Both the position numbers and the translations under genes were made by a program. A model generated the notes under the pieces. That model did not search any database. It saw only the letters and a program-made list of their open reading frames with translations, and had not been told where the DNA came from. DNA of 64,000 nucleotides from Pegoplata infirma. Its lineage: Eukaryota > Arthropoda > Insecta > Diptera > Anthomyiidae. Within the stretch, counting starts at the first letter, position 1. Every line of letters starts with the position of its first letter. The stretch is taken from contig OY992539.1 of NCBI GenBank assembly GCA_963921195.1, forward strand, positions 35,555,754 to 35,619,753, written 5' to 3'. Below, piece after piece: positions 47,540-59,068 of this stretch.

Positions 47540-48570
47540 AGTACATGGCTAATGTGTGTGGCAATGGCTTATGAAGCTTTGTTGTACTGTTTACCATCCA
47601 TATTCCGTGCTGATGTGCAGACATTGTCCTAAAGATGATTCAGCATACCCTGACAACTGTTAACTTTGTCTTAAGGATATTTAGAAAAGTGATATGGAAT
47701 TGGGTGTCATTCAGTTAAAATAAAATTGTCCATAGGGATCCGAACTCATTATTTATAACAGCTATATTCCACCGCAGTTTTTTCAGAGTACCATATCCAG
47801 ATACCATATTCGCACAACATCCATTACAATAACTATTCGTTTTCAGTCCAACAACCCTAATATAAAATACAGTTACTTATAACATTGGAAAATTCAAATC
47901 AAATATCTAAAACCACTACTCCCTCTATTCCATACTTTATTTACCCGGTAAATACAATAAGTTTTATTAGTGGAATTCACTAAATACATACATAAATTTG
48001 AAATTACATATTTCCTACCCCAATATAATATTTTTTTAATATTGACGTCTATAAATATTTCTAATCATTATTGTACATACCCAAAATTTTAACAACTTTT
48101 GTATGTAGGACATACGTATATATACAAAAATTGATAAAAATAATCAAAAAAAAAATGCCTTATATTACTCGTAAAATTGAAATCAACATCGATTTTTAGT
48201 GAACTTTATTTCTTTTTGACACTGATAAGAGCGACAACTACACAACACCTCAAAACGACAAGTTCCAATAGCGATAAAGTACTAGTGTGACATATAATAT
48301 TTCAATGTCAAAAAGTACTTGCATATACTACATTAGCATGGAGCGATTTTATCTTTAAGAGTGAGGGGAGATCAGAGTTCATATTTAAAACCACTGAGTA
48401 GGTAAAAAATATTTTTTACCCTAAAAAAAATATTAAACAAGTGGGATTGTTAAATTCAGCTATGATACTCCCTGATACTCTCCAAAATGAAAACAAAAAT
48501 TAACAGCTGCGTTTTGGAGGGAAAGTTTCTCCTTGTGACAAATGCATCCAGTTTATTTATTATGATACTA
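47540..48570. other. AT-rich spacer, nothing recognised
   Basis: No gene, RNA or clear element boundary. A short fragment near 48446-48490 (AGTGGGATTGTTAAATTCAG) looks like a worn repeat A start. Confidence 0.4.
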
Positions 48571-48576
48571 ACGCTT

Positions 48577-48645
48577 CACAATGGACCTCAGAGTCTACGT
48601 GTGTTGACGTAAAACGTCAGCAGCCACTTACAACCTAACGCTTCA
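48577..48645. repeat. short conserved repeat with TGACGTAAAACGTCA core, copy 2
   Basis: Nearly identical to 15185-15275: ACAATGGACCTCAGAGTCTA, then TGACGTAAAACGTCAGCAGC and CACTTACAACCTAAC. Confidence 0.7.
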
Positions 48646-48952
48646 GTAATACAAATGTATCATTATTTATAGCTTTTTGTATAGCCACGCCCACAAAAAG
48701 AGGCATACAGAAAAAAATACAATTTTCTATTACCATTGGTTTAATTGCAGGACTATAATAGGTTAGGTTGGATGGGCGTCCGCCAATTTTGCGAATTCAA
48801 TCGGAGGCCATAAGGCCCATTGTGATTCCCTTAATTGTCATTTCCCTATTTCCCTCTGATACAAAAAACTTGTTAATTTTTGAATCAACCCGATTCTCTA
48901 AGATATTCTGCTAGAGATGTCAATGAGACACCGTTTAGGCAATTCAGTAGCG

Positions 48953-50023
48953 CACTCAGAAAATTATTGCAGTTACTACATGACGGTCGTTTGTGTAGTA
49001 AGTAGTAGCTGTTGTTTTTAACTACAATTTCGGTCGTTTTTGTATGAAAAAATCTCAAACAACTTTTCTTGTAGTAGTTTCAAAAAATAACTACAAAAAA
49101 TATACTACACTGTAGCAATAGTTGATTTATGTAGTTGTTTTTAGTTTTTTTTCTAAAACTCGTTTTTTTCTAGAAATTTTTATTGCAAACGAATGTGTCG
49201 AGCGAGTTGGTCGTGCGGGATGCGGAAGGAATTATTTTTATACCAAATAAATAATATCTAAATAAATTAAATTACAATTTATTAAATTTAATTATAACAA
49301 AAAATATGTTTTTGGAAAAATATTCTTGAGCGAAAGAAAATAAGTGGATAAATGAGATAACAAGTGTGTATAATATAGCGCTCACATAAGCGTGCGTAAA
49401 AACCAATCGGAAAAAAACAAAATAAAATGTGTGCAGTGTTTTGTTTTCTTATGAGCGCGCCATCTTTCTTTTCTTTGTATACACAACAGAGCAGGTACAT
49501 ACTTTTTTGAAACATTTCAAATTAATTCTTTTTTTTTATAAATCAATTTTGCCAAAGCATTTCGTTTTTTTTTATTCCAGACAAATTTTGATCAGTAGCG
49601 GTGAAAATTTGAAATGAACTATTAAAAAAACAAAGGTAAATACAATCAATTTATTTTGTTTAACATTTTATTAATATAATTTTTTTCTTCTATAATTCCA
49701 GATAAATACATCAAAAAATTGTCATCATGTCGAAATTCTATACAACCAACTGAAATGTATTGCTTTTTAAATAAATAAATATCAATCATTTAAACGTTTA
49801 AGAAATTTTTTAAATAAAATTTCAGGCAATTGTAGAAAAAACAACTGTATTAAACAGTTTTGTAGTAGTTTTTACTACATTTTGTAGTTGAAAATCAATA
49901 GTTAAAAACAACAACATGTTCAGTTGTTTTTACCGTTTATGTAGTGGACGCCTTTTCAACGACAAAATGTAGTCAAAACAACTGTCTTTTGTAGTAGATT
50001 TTACCGACATACTTTTTTGAGTG
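48953..50023. mobile_element. CACTCA MITE, GTAGTAGT group, about 1.07 kb
   Basis: Ends CACTCAGAAAATTATTGCAG and CATACTTTTTTGAGTG; the neighbours are CG on both sides instead of the usual TA. Terminal zones carry TAGTAGTTTTTACTAC and CAACTACAAAATG motifs. The middle (49180-49600) is unrelated AT-rich DNA. A fragment of the same group lies at 61850-62025. Confidence 0.7.
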
Positions 50024-50371
50024 CGCAATTCACTAACTTTTTAACGACAAAAATCGGTAGTTATATTGTCAAAAATCGTAAATTATCGACAGTTGTCTTT
50101 AAAAGCGATTCTATAACATTTTTCTACCGAATTTTGTCGTTATTGAAAATCGTTAACTTATCAACAATTTTTTTTTTTTAAGTTAAAGTTAACGAAATTT
50201 TTCGGTTCTCAATACAATTTCAAAATAAACAAATTTCAAATTAACTATTTTTGTCGTTAATTCTTGTCGTTAATTGAAAAATTTATAGAATCACATATTC
50301 GTTAAAACAACCGACAATTCTCGTTAGTTAACGATATCGATAATTTCGTTAAAAAAGTTACTGAATCGCAC
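50024..50371. mobile_element. foldback MITE with CGATTCAGTAACTT-type ends
   Basis: GCAATTCACTAACTTTTTAACG-like left end and CGTTAAAAAAGTTACTGAAT right end are inverted. Inner pairs include TTGTCGTTA and TAACGACAA. It directly follows the previous MITE; a third similar end stands at 48938-48950, so the previous MITE may have entered this element. Confidence 0.7.
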
Positions 50372-52870
50372 TACAGGTCACCGAAAAATCTTTGCCCCAA
50401 ATGCTTAAGGCGGCTTCTCATCAGACCCGGTAATTCACATACAAAGTGCTTCACTGACTCCTCCTCCTCCCCTTTCCCGCAACTTCTACAATAGTCCCTA
50501 TCAGAAACTCCCATACGCACGGCCATTTGGCCAATCATTCAGTACATCCACTAAAAGGCTAAAAAAGAAAGACGACTTTTTGTCCTCTTAGGATCTGGCA
50601 GTGGCCACATGGTTCGCGATATCCTGCACGTAGTCAGTGATATCCACCTACCCTTCATTCTATTCTCAAATATCCTATCAATTTCGTTCATTAATTCCAC
50701 TATAGGAACCGAGATGTCAGGTTCTACACGTTCCCCCACCGATTTCGAGCCTTTTTCGCACTTTCATCAGCCAATTCGTTCCCAGTCACTCCACTATGTC
50801 CAGGAACCCAGATAAGCTTGACTGGGTGCTGACTGATTTGACGAAGGTATCGTATACAATTCCTCACGATTCCCGATTTCACAGTGTTTGATTCTAAGGC
50901 CTTTAGAGCTGCGAGACTATCCACGAAAATGTTAATGGCGCAAGGACGAAGGTCCCTTGTCATAATCATCTGCGCGCCTATATCAATTGCAAGTACCTTA
51001 GCCTAAAAAACACTACACTTACCCGGAAGCCTCAATGAGGCCCCTATTTCGAGGCATTCATAGTAAACTCCCGAACCCGTACCAATCTTCATCTGTTAAG
51101 ATTGAGATCGCATTCTCTGTTATAACAGAGTTTCCGCCCAGTCTTCCCTAGTCGGTATTTGGACTTCGAAGGTTCTGTCAAAGTTCGTATGTGGTGAGAT
51201 ATAGTCGGTTCTCCGTTCCAGTTCCGTCACGCCCACTGTAATTACTATGGTCGAGTGTTCCCAAGAGCGTAGCTTTATCATTTGCGACTCTCTTTAATTT
51301 TGCTGCTATGCTCTTGACGTAAATATCTACGGGCTGAATGTTTAGTATCACTTCCAGGCCGGCCGGTGCTGATCTAATAGCACCTGTGATACCCACACAC
51401 GCCAGTCGTTGTACCTTCTGTAGATTGCAGAGATACAATTTCTTATCCACTGCTCTCCACCACACAAGGGCACCATAGGTAAGTATTGGTCTAATTATCG
51501 CACCATACATCCAGTGGATAATATTCGGTTTTAGACCCCACCTTCTTCCGAAAGTTCTTCTGCAAGTGTAAAAAGCATTAACGACTTTTTCGTCCTTTCC
51601 TCTGTATTTCTTTTCCAAGAAGGCTTTGATTCCAGGATCACATCCAGGTATTTCGCCTCATTAGATAGTTCCAGGGTGATTCCATCTGATTTGGGAAAAA
51701 CAAACCTGACTATCTTACAAGGAAGGTCTTTCACAGGGCACCCGCCGATTGTCATGAAACATGCATATAAATTGGAAAGATGGGAGCAAAATAAGAGTTA
51801 CCTGTTTTTTTATAGCTACCCAATCTCACATTTAGCGGGTCAAAGGGGAGGGTGAAAATGGGATTTTTTTTGTTTTTTTTTGGATTTTTCCCATTTCTTC
51901 TAAGGAAACTATATGAACTTTTTATACAGGTCGAAAGTTTTTTTTAAGGCCTATCCAATGGTGTATCGTTCGTCTTCCTTAAGTTCGTTATTGTCAAAAA
52001 TGTATACTCGTTTGGGCAGTTTATATGGAGATGTGCCAGCGCCAAAATCATGTATAATAATCTCTATCAAAATTAAGCTGACCCGTATTTTTTCGATTTG
52101 CGAAATTCCTGCTAATTCGGCTTTTATACGGATTTTCTTGAAAGCCCTTATTTTTTCATAAGGTGGCAACCATTTTTTAAATTTGAGATTGGGCAACTAA
52201 AAAAAAAGGTAACTCTTATTTGTTCCCCCTCATTCCCATATTCAAGTTTCAGGACAATCGGTGGGTGGCCTGTGAAAGACCTTCCTTGTTAGTCTTTTGT
52301 GAAAAAGACAAGATCGGTTTTGACGGAATTAACTCCCAGACTGTTGTCCTTTGCCCATGTTGAGAGTATCTTGAGCGATAATTCGATGAGTTTGCTAAAC
52401 AACGTCGTCAGCGTAGGCAACCACCTTGATACCCATTCTGTTAAGTGACTCGAGAATCTCATTTATTAAAAAATTCCATAGAAGAGGAGAGATCACTTCC
52501 CCTTGTGGAGTGCCCCTTGTAACTACTTTCCGCGCTTCACCATCGCCTATTTTCGAGTTTATTGTACTGCTTTTCAGCATGTTGCCCGTCCATAAAGTAA
52601 TCTGTGCGGATGTGCCTATATGTATTCTGTAGGGCATTAAGAATTGATGATATTTTGACATTGTTGAACGCGCCTTCCACGTCCAGAAAAGATGCCAAAA
52701 CATACTCATTTTTGTGAAGAGTATCTTTAATCAGCACGGCAACATTGCTTAAAGCCGTCTCAACAGACCGTCCTTTAAGATAACCGTGTTGGGACTCGCT
52801 GAAATCTACCAGTCTTTTTAGTGCTTTCAATAAAAAAGATGACAGACTCAAATTTGTCTGAGGTTGGTTT
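50371..52870 (-). pseudogene. LINE ORF2 copy, 5'-truncated, with reverse transcriptase, RNase H and zinc-knuckle-like tail
   Basis: The minus strand starts near 52851 in the reverse transcriptase: HGYLKGRSVETALSNVAVLI, ASFLDVEGAFNNVKISSIL, RGTPQGEVISPLLWN and VVAYADDVV. After the foldback insertion it continues KIVRFVFPKSDGITLELSN, IIRPILTYGALVWWRAV and LACVGITGAIRSAPAGLEV. RNase H follows with INIFVDSLAALKALESN and KLIWVPGHSGVTGNELADES, then CRSCGKGEEEESVKHFVC near 50480. Frameshifts and stops separate the blocks, so it is not active. The first RNase H Asp motif is eroded near 51090. Confidence 0.85.
51718..52288. mobile_element. 571-bp foldback element inside the LINE, 3-bp duplication TTA
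   Basis: Ends CAAGGAAGGTCTTTCACAGG and CCTGTGAAAGACCTTCCTTG; arms of about 100 bp include AATAAGAGTTACC. TTA flanks both ends (51715-51717 and 52289-52291). Its removal reconnects VFFTKD with KIVRFVFPK in the LINE. The interior is non-coding. Confidence 0.88.
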
Positions 52871-53452
52871 AGTTCTACAATGGCGAACCTTTTCCACTCA
52901 GGCCGGACTTTGCAGCTTATTCAGTAAATAAATGATTTGTTGTTAGCTCTGAATGAAGATTAAAATATTAAGTTCATAAAATTTCAACCACATTATTTTA
53001 AGATTTATTCAAAAAAAAACTTAAAACGCTCCACCCTAATAAAAATACATTATTGGAAAAATATTGAATAAAATAGAAATAAAATCGTAATAAAATCGCA
53101 ATAAAAGCGCGACATTAGTCAAATTGATAAGATTGATAAAGTATGTGAAGAAGAAGGTATAGAGCCCAACCCACCAGATAGGTTCGTACTTATGTCATAA
53201 TTAGAATATAAAGAAAAGAAATGACAATGAACAACAACAATTACAGAAAAAATTTAATCAATCGAAGATAAAGCACACACAAAAAAAGAAGACCAACAAA
53301 CGAAAATTAATATGATATTAGGAACAATTATCATAAAAGATTTTGATTATATAAAAAAAAAAAAAACATTTAATTAAATGATAGAAAAAATATGCTTACG
53401 AAACATTTTTACAGCATTTACAACAATAAAAATCATCAAAAGAACGATAAAT
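52871..53452. other. AT-rich spacer
   Basis: 52855-52920 is a repeat A-type fragment (GAGGTTGGTTTAGTTCTAC). The rest, with many AACAACAATAAAA-like runs, shows no gene. It could be part of an old LTR next to the primer-site-like repeats, but no TG...CA boundaries were fixed. Confidence 0.4.
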
Positions 53453-53715
53453 AATAGGTCCTACGTTAGGCGCCATATATATAACGCCCTTTAAACTTGC
53501 CTCAAACAATTTAAATTTAGTGTGTGTTTCCTGAGAGGGCTCACAAATGAGTTGTAGGCATTTCATGTATGGCGCCCAACATGGGGCCGATTATTTTACG
53601 ACCGTTAAACTTGTCGTAAAAACTGTAAATGTAGCGTGAGTTTCCTGAGAGGGTTCACAAGTGAGTAGCAGGCATTTCACATATGGCGCCCAACATGGGG
53701 CCGATTATTTAACGG
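53453..53715 (+). repeat. primer-binding-site-like repeats, direct and inverted
   Basis: TGGCGCCCAACATGGGGC occurs at 53570 and 53684, 114 bp apart, each preceded by CCTGAGAGGG and AGGCATTTCA. It fits, with one mismatch, a tRNA-Lys primer site of LTR retroelements. At 53455-53476 a related 18-base block sits in reverse (GGTCCTACGTTAGGCGCCA). No gag or pol reading frame follows. Confidence 0.65.
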
Positions 53716-54395
53716 TCTATAGCTGATTTTTAAATAGTTGTAAGTCGTCTGCGAATAAAAATAAACAACAATAAATAAAAACAAAACCCTATCGGTTTCC
53801 AATTTTACCCCAATTTAAAATTTGTTATCGAAATCTTTTGTGCTAACTTGTGTTCGAATTCACATTTCTGTATTCCTAGCAGTTTTTTTTGCAAATTCTG
53901 CAAGTTTCTATAAGCAATTCAAGTTTTCTACTTCCATTTTTTAATTTAAGTGGGTGTTAGATTTTAAAATTAAATCAATTTAATGTTAATTAAATATTGT
54001 TCTAGTTAATTAACAAACAACCCAGTCACAAGACCACCAAATTTTGGTATTTTGACAGCCGCTTTATTTTTTTTGAAATTGCAGTAAAAATATTTAAGCA
54101 TAAAACTAAAAAGTTAAACAAACTAGTTAATTATATGCAAATACATTTTTTTGTAAATTAAATGCTTTGGAAAAAAAAAATAAACAATAATACCTATAGC
54201 GAACTAAAATTAAATAACATTTAAAATTATAAATAACAAAATAAATAAAAATAGCGACAAAACAAACTGAAGGAGACAAGACACATCGAGTAAACAGTTT
54301 TATTGTATTTACTAGATATGAGGAAAAGGAATTTCCTATATAGCAACTTTTAAACTTAAGGAAACTTTAAAGACAGCCCCACAAAAAAAGGGTTT
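53716..54395. other. AT-rich spacer after the primer-site repeats
   Basis: No coding region. Runs such as AACAACAATAAATAAAAAC and a pyrimidine stretch at 53880-53945. Possibly untranslated leader of a dead LTR element. Confidence 0.35.
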
Positions 54396-54399
54396 GAAC

Positions 54400-54850
54400 C
54401 AGAAACCAGACCAACAAATCTTATGTATTTCGACTCCCTGAACTGGAATCTGCCATAAAAAAAATTATCGTAGGGTTTTCCTGTAACCTTTCAAGTAATG
54501 TCCCGAAAGGTACCATTTCAGATTTTTTTTTGAATTTATAAAAAGATCTTTATGTATTTTGACTTCCTGAGCTCAATTCCGCCATCAGAACGAAATTTTA
54601 TCGTTGGGTTTTCTTATAATCCTTTAAGGAAAGTCCGCCAAGTGAAAATATGTGCCTGAGCGGAATCTAGTTCAGGAGGTCAAAATCCATAAAGATTCGA
54701 CTTAGATTTTTTATCTTGTATATAAATTTCAAAGAAATCTGGAATAGTCACTTTGAGCAACTTCCTTGTAAGATTACAGGAAAACCCAACGATAAATTTT
54801 TTTTTTTTATGACAGATTTGAGTACAGAAGGTTGAAATACATTAAATGAG
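54400..54850. mobile_element. foldback element, about 450 bp
   Basis: CTTATGTATTTCGACTCCC, GGAATCTGCCATAAAAAAAA and GGGTTTTCCTGTAACC at the left are met by inverted GATTACAGGAAAACCC, TTTTATGACAGATTTGAG and GAAGGTTGAAATACAT at the right. Internal direct repeats of the same blocks lie at 54555-54620. Confidence 0.65.
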
Positions 54851-54894
54851 CATTTAATCTTGATGACACGTAATTTGCTCTCAAATTACGAAGG

Positions 54895-55320
54895 TGATGA
54901 AGAGTATGATTAATTATCATCTCATAAATTATCTAGAGACCAACTGATTACTCAAGAATCGACAGTATGGTTTTCGTAAAAGTCGATCTACTGGAAACCT
55001 GTTAGCGTTCCTATCGGAATGTTGGAGTCGGTCTTTACACCATTTTAATAAGAGTAAGACAGTAGCTCGAGCATTTGATCGTGTATGGCACACTGCGCTT
55101 GTTCCTTCGTTTTATTTCGAGCTTTCTCAGGGTCCGCACTATACATGATAGATGGGGTCTCTTCAAGGTTATGTTCTTTCTCCTTCTCTATTTCTTATTT
55201 TTCTAAATGACCTTTTAAGTCAAATTTCCAATCCTATCTACTCTTTTGCAGATGACAACTTCATTTTCCTTTGGATCATAAGCCTACCCTTTTGGAGGTT
55301 TGGGTCATGCGACAGAATAT
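54895..55320 (+). pseudogene. LINE reverse transcriptase remnant
   Basis: Plus strand: RQYGFRKSRSTGNLLAFLSE, AFDRVWHTALVPS, GYVLSPSLFLIFLNDLLS and SNPIYSFADDN, the core reverse transcriptase motifs of a CR1/Jockey-like LINE, with stops between. It may belong with the linker remnant at 46.5-47.0 kb, as the two together would cover consecutive domains. The first catalytic Asp motif is partly deleted. Confidence 0.75.
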
Positions 55321-55399
55321 GAAAGACACTCTCAACCAAGATCTACCCATAGAGTAAGGAAAGTAAGAGATTTTGAAATGACCCATAATAAGTCTGCAA

Positions 55400-56342
55400 G
55401 TTTATGAAAATTGGTAAACTTAATGTATTGCAGACATTTAAAAATTTTGTAAAAAGATCAAAGAGAATTAGAAAATGAGTAAATTTTACCACTATTATTG
55501 AGAGGATTTCCTATCTCTATTGAGAGGATTACCACTATTTCCGTTATTTAAATTCTCTTTTAACTAATTTCCCTACTTTTTCCCCTGATTTTGGAGCATT
55601 TTGCTTACTCTTTCTACTTTTTCCCCTGTTTTTGCAGCATTTTTTTAAAATTTTGCATATATTTTTATGCATTAAGAGAACCATTTTTTCCTTTGTAAAA
55701 AAAGAGTGCATTTTTTTCAGCCCCATGTAGTCTGATACCCACTGGATCTACCTATCTTAGAGTGGGATCGAGCGAATAGGGTTGACTTCATTGCACGCAA
55801 AACCCAGTGCTGTGTGTTGACCCATAGACGGGCTGTGGAATTAGCACAGTCACCTAAAAATGGGTGGTTAAGATATTGATATTCCTCGAGGAATCGGAAA
55901 CTTTTGATGTTCTGGGCATAAAAATACAATGTGATATCCGATGGAATAAACACATTTTTTAAGGTGTCGAAAGAAGCATTCAAGTGTCTTGTCTTTCTGA
56001 AAATGTGTAAGAACTAATTTATCTCGTCCGATCTCCACACTATCTATACCACCTATATCCGACCAAAAATGGAATACAACCCTCATATAATAGGCAGGAG
56101 CTTCAGAGTATATTTTGAATCTTCTTCCTCTTCTGTGCAGAGGTGGGCGGTGAAGCTTATTAATAACGAAAGTGTATTTAACTCTATTGATTAATTAGAG
56201 CATTTTCGGAATGCAAGATGTGTTACTTTACTTCGTCCGATCTCCGCACTATCCATACACTATCTGAGCAGGAGCTTCAGAGTCTATTCTGAATCTTTTG
56301 GACCATGTGCAAAGGAGGGCGGTGAAGCTTATATATAGAGCA
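55400..56342. other. mixed LINE-like scraps
   Basis: 55530-55730 is A-rich with repeated TTTCCCCTGATTTTGGAGC-like blocks. 55740-56086, read on the minus strand, resembles the LSTLEIRLYS phrase of 46.98-47.3 kb. 56140-56340 has two similar copies of CAGGAGCTTCAGAGT and GGGCGGTGAAGCTTAT. No intact frame. Confidence 0.45.
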
Positions 56343-58175
56343 TCATCGGCATAGCACACTACAATGCAGGAGCAGCGATTGTGGCCATAGCGCGATCTTG
56401 AAGAAGATAACAATACCACAAAATGTGAACTGTGCTCCCTTTATGAGCCTTTTTAAGCCCCACTTTACCACTATGAGGGGAGTTCTGGATGACAAGTCCT
56501 GTATGAGGGGCTTTCCGGTTAGTGGAGCCACCATAAATTTTTATATAGATGGATCGAGGTTGCACGAGCAAGTGGGCTTTGTAGTTTATTAGGAAGAGCT
56601 TGGATAGAGCCTGGCTCGAAGATTGTCAGATCATTGAAGTGTTTACCAGACAGAGATGTTGGCAATAAAGAAAGTGGCTGACGGGTTGAGTTGCAAAATC
56701 TTGCCTACTACCGCAGTCAACATCTATTCTGACAGGCAAGTCGCGGTCAAGTCTCTGGAGTCCATGTTTCTCAAAACAATATCTGCCCTTAACTGCCGCA
56801 CGCCTTTAAATGAGATGGCCAAGCAGTTTGATATACGACTCATATGGCTCCCAGGGCACAGAGACATTCCAGGGAATTGCAAAGCTGATAAGCTAGCAAG
56901 ACTGGGAACTACCTTACAGGTTCCAACAGAATTGGAATGTGTTGGAATGCATCTAGAAACTTGAAAGCAAAATCTACGGCTTTGTTCCGCAACGGATACT
57001 AATCAGAGATAAGCAAATGGATTGACGTGAGACAACACGACAGATTTGGCCTTCTCTTAATCAGAGGCGCACAAGTGAGCTAATATCGCTTCCAAAAGGA
57101 GAGATTTCGACAGTGGTTGCTGTTATTTCCGGACACTGTTTTATAGGAAAGCACGCAGAACGGTTAAATGAGCCGTCAAATGACTTTAGCGCAGTTGTAT
57201 AGATAAAGAGTTGGAAACTAGCGAACACTTCATCTGCCATTGCCCGGCACCTTCTGGTCAGAGACTTGCTTCACTGGAATCTGGGGAGTTGCACGATCTT
57301 TATGATTTGTCAGATGTCAAAATTCTAATATCTAAGGAGTTTCATACACTCAAAATAATTACTCTGTTAAATACTCTGTAAAATGACTGTAATCTCAATT
57401 CGACAGATATTTGACAAAGTTATCTGTCGAAATACAGATTTTAAGAAAATACTTTGTATTTTCTTTTGACCGAAAAACACAAGAAAATAGAGATTACTTT
57501 GTAATCTCTATTTTACAGATAATAAACAGTTTTTTTTTGTTAAAATACGGATTTTAGAAAAATACTTTGTTTTTTTCTCGTAACCAAAATACAAAATATC
57601 ATTTGTAATTTTACTTATTGCTTCGTAAAAATTAAAATCACTTAAAAAAACTTCCAAATATGACCGATAAACCCCTTTTTAAAAAGTGTCTTAAATTAAA
57701 ATAAAAACTGGTAAATTTTACAAGGACGACGTGTAAAATTGGAGTTACTTGATAAAAACTCGTAATATTCACAAAAATAAAAATGCAAATTTACAATTTG
57801 GAAGCATTAAAGCGAGTAAATTTAACAAAATTTTGATTAATTTAATTTCTTTTAATTTTAATTAATGTTTTTGATGCTGAGAAGTTTTACTCGGAAAATG
57901 GATTTAACTAAAACTTTGTAAATTTACAGAGTTTTTTTGGTAAAATTCTTTTCAGTTTTATCAATATTTTACAGATAATTCTATAAATTTACAGTTTTTT
58001 TATCGAAATCATTTTACTGAGTTTTCTTCGTAAAATAACAAAAAATCTTGCTGGTTGGAAATCTATGGAATTTTCTGCTGGCTCAGCAGAGTATCTCTGT
58101 AATTTAACAGAGTGATTATTTTGAGTGTAAGAAGTTCAAATTGGTTTAACGGCAGGTACCAGTAGGGAAACCTAT
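56343..58175 (+). pseudogene. LINE RNase H and C-terminal remnant, split by a MITE
   Basis: Plus strand: INFYIDGSRLHEQVGFVVY (first Asp motif intact), EMLAIKKVADGLS, VNIYSDRQVAVKSLESMF, RLIWLPGHRDIPGNCKADKL, then a frameshifted tail with VAVISGHCFIGKHAERLNE and SKEFH. The 102-codon frame at 56656-56964 is the best-kept part. It is the same family as the LINE at 27.0-29.3 kb: both have LESMFLKT, SALNC and LNEMAKQFD. The final residues continue after the MITE at 58130-58170. Confidence 0.8.
57347..58127. mobile_element. 781-bp CACTCA MITE, ACTCTGT subfamily, in a LINE tail
   Basis: Ends CACTCAAAATAATTACTCTG and AGAGTGATTATTTTGAGTG, flanked by TA (57345-57346 and 58128-58129). Second copy of the 11606-12391 element; the first 60 bases are nearly identical. 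Confidence 0.88.
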
Positions 58176-58187
58176 TACAGACCACTG

Positions 58188-58255
58188 GTATCACAATATG
58201 TCTACGTGGGCTGACGTAAAACGTCAGCAGCCACTTACAGCCTAACCTACTGTCG
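58188..58255. repeat. short conserved repeat with TGACGTAAAACGTCA core, copy 3
   Basis: CTACGTGGGC then TGACGTAAAACGTCAGCAGC and CACTTACAGCCTAACC. It follows directly on the end of LINE-derived DNA, consistent with a LINE or SINE tail. Confidence 0.65.
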
Positions 58256-58638
58256 GAATGGGGTTGTGTGACACTGTTCCATCGATATTACCATGGAAAA
58301 TGTTTCGCTGAAATAAGTGAACTTATACCACGAAACCGAGTTTTTATTCGTTTCACCGTTTGTAATCGACTACCCAGTCGATCGAACAAGGCATTACTGA
58401 GAAAATTCGTTTATCAGTCGATCTAACCGTACATATGTGGAATAATCTCCCCGCATAATGAGCCATAGCCCCTTTAAGACAATTTTTATTCAAACAACAA
58501 ATACGATATTATAGTTTCTCTTATCTTACAATTGAAATTAATTGTAATTACTGACTATTGTATTTAATTACTCAATTTACAATGTGTAACATTATCTAAA
58601 GTCAATGACTAACGCCTGGACTCACAACATATAGAATA
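58256..58638. other. unclassified spacer with a GC-richer patch
   Basis: 58256-58440 is less AT-rich than its surroundings (ATCGACTACCCAGTCGATCG, CAGTCGATCTAACCG) and has paired CAGTCGATC motifs. No frame longer than a few tens of codons. Nothing recognised. Confidence 0.35.
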
Positions 58639-59068
58639 GGGATATAACCATTTGCATATTTTTGAAAATATCAAAAAGGGCCTATCATAGTGAGAAAGTA
58701 CATAGAAAATCAATAAGAAATGCGTCCTCTTTTTTTCGCGAATGTTAAAAAAGGTTCGGCACCGATCGCGATGAAGTTTTTGCTAATATTTTTTTTCAAA
58801 TATTCATTCAACCCATGTTTCAAATGTTGAAAATCATACTGCTAATTTTTTCTTGTTTTATTTTTGTTGTAAAACGACGAAAAACAAAATAACGTTGAAA
58901 GGGACGGATTCCCACCATAAAACATACAAAAATTAAAATTTGAGGTGTTTTAGAAATTGCAATCGGTGCCGAAGGTTTTTGGACCAAAATGACCCCGTGT
59001 AACGTTTTTTGCTATCAGTATAACATTGTCCATACCGTTATGATAGGTTCTTATTTTGGTTATACCCC
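58639..59068. mobile_element. 430-bp MITE with GGGATATAACCA ends
   Basis: Ends GGGATATAACCA and TGGTTATACCCC, flanked by TA. Inner inverted pairs include CCTATCATAG/TATGATAGG and TTCGGCACCGAT/ATCGGTGCCGAA. Non-coding. Confidence 0.82.

Noticed and set aside
49195..49245. tRNA-like stretch (GAGCGAGTTGGTCGTGCGGG)
   Set aside because: The A-box match is poor and no B box or acceptor stem follows.
58256..58440. GC-richer patch that might be an exon
   Set aside because: Stops in all frames within short distance and no splice-site pair gives a recognisable peptide.
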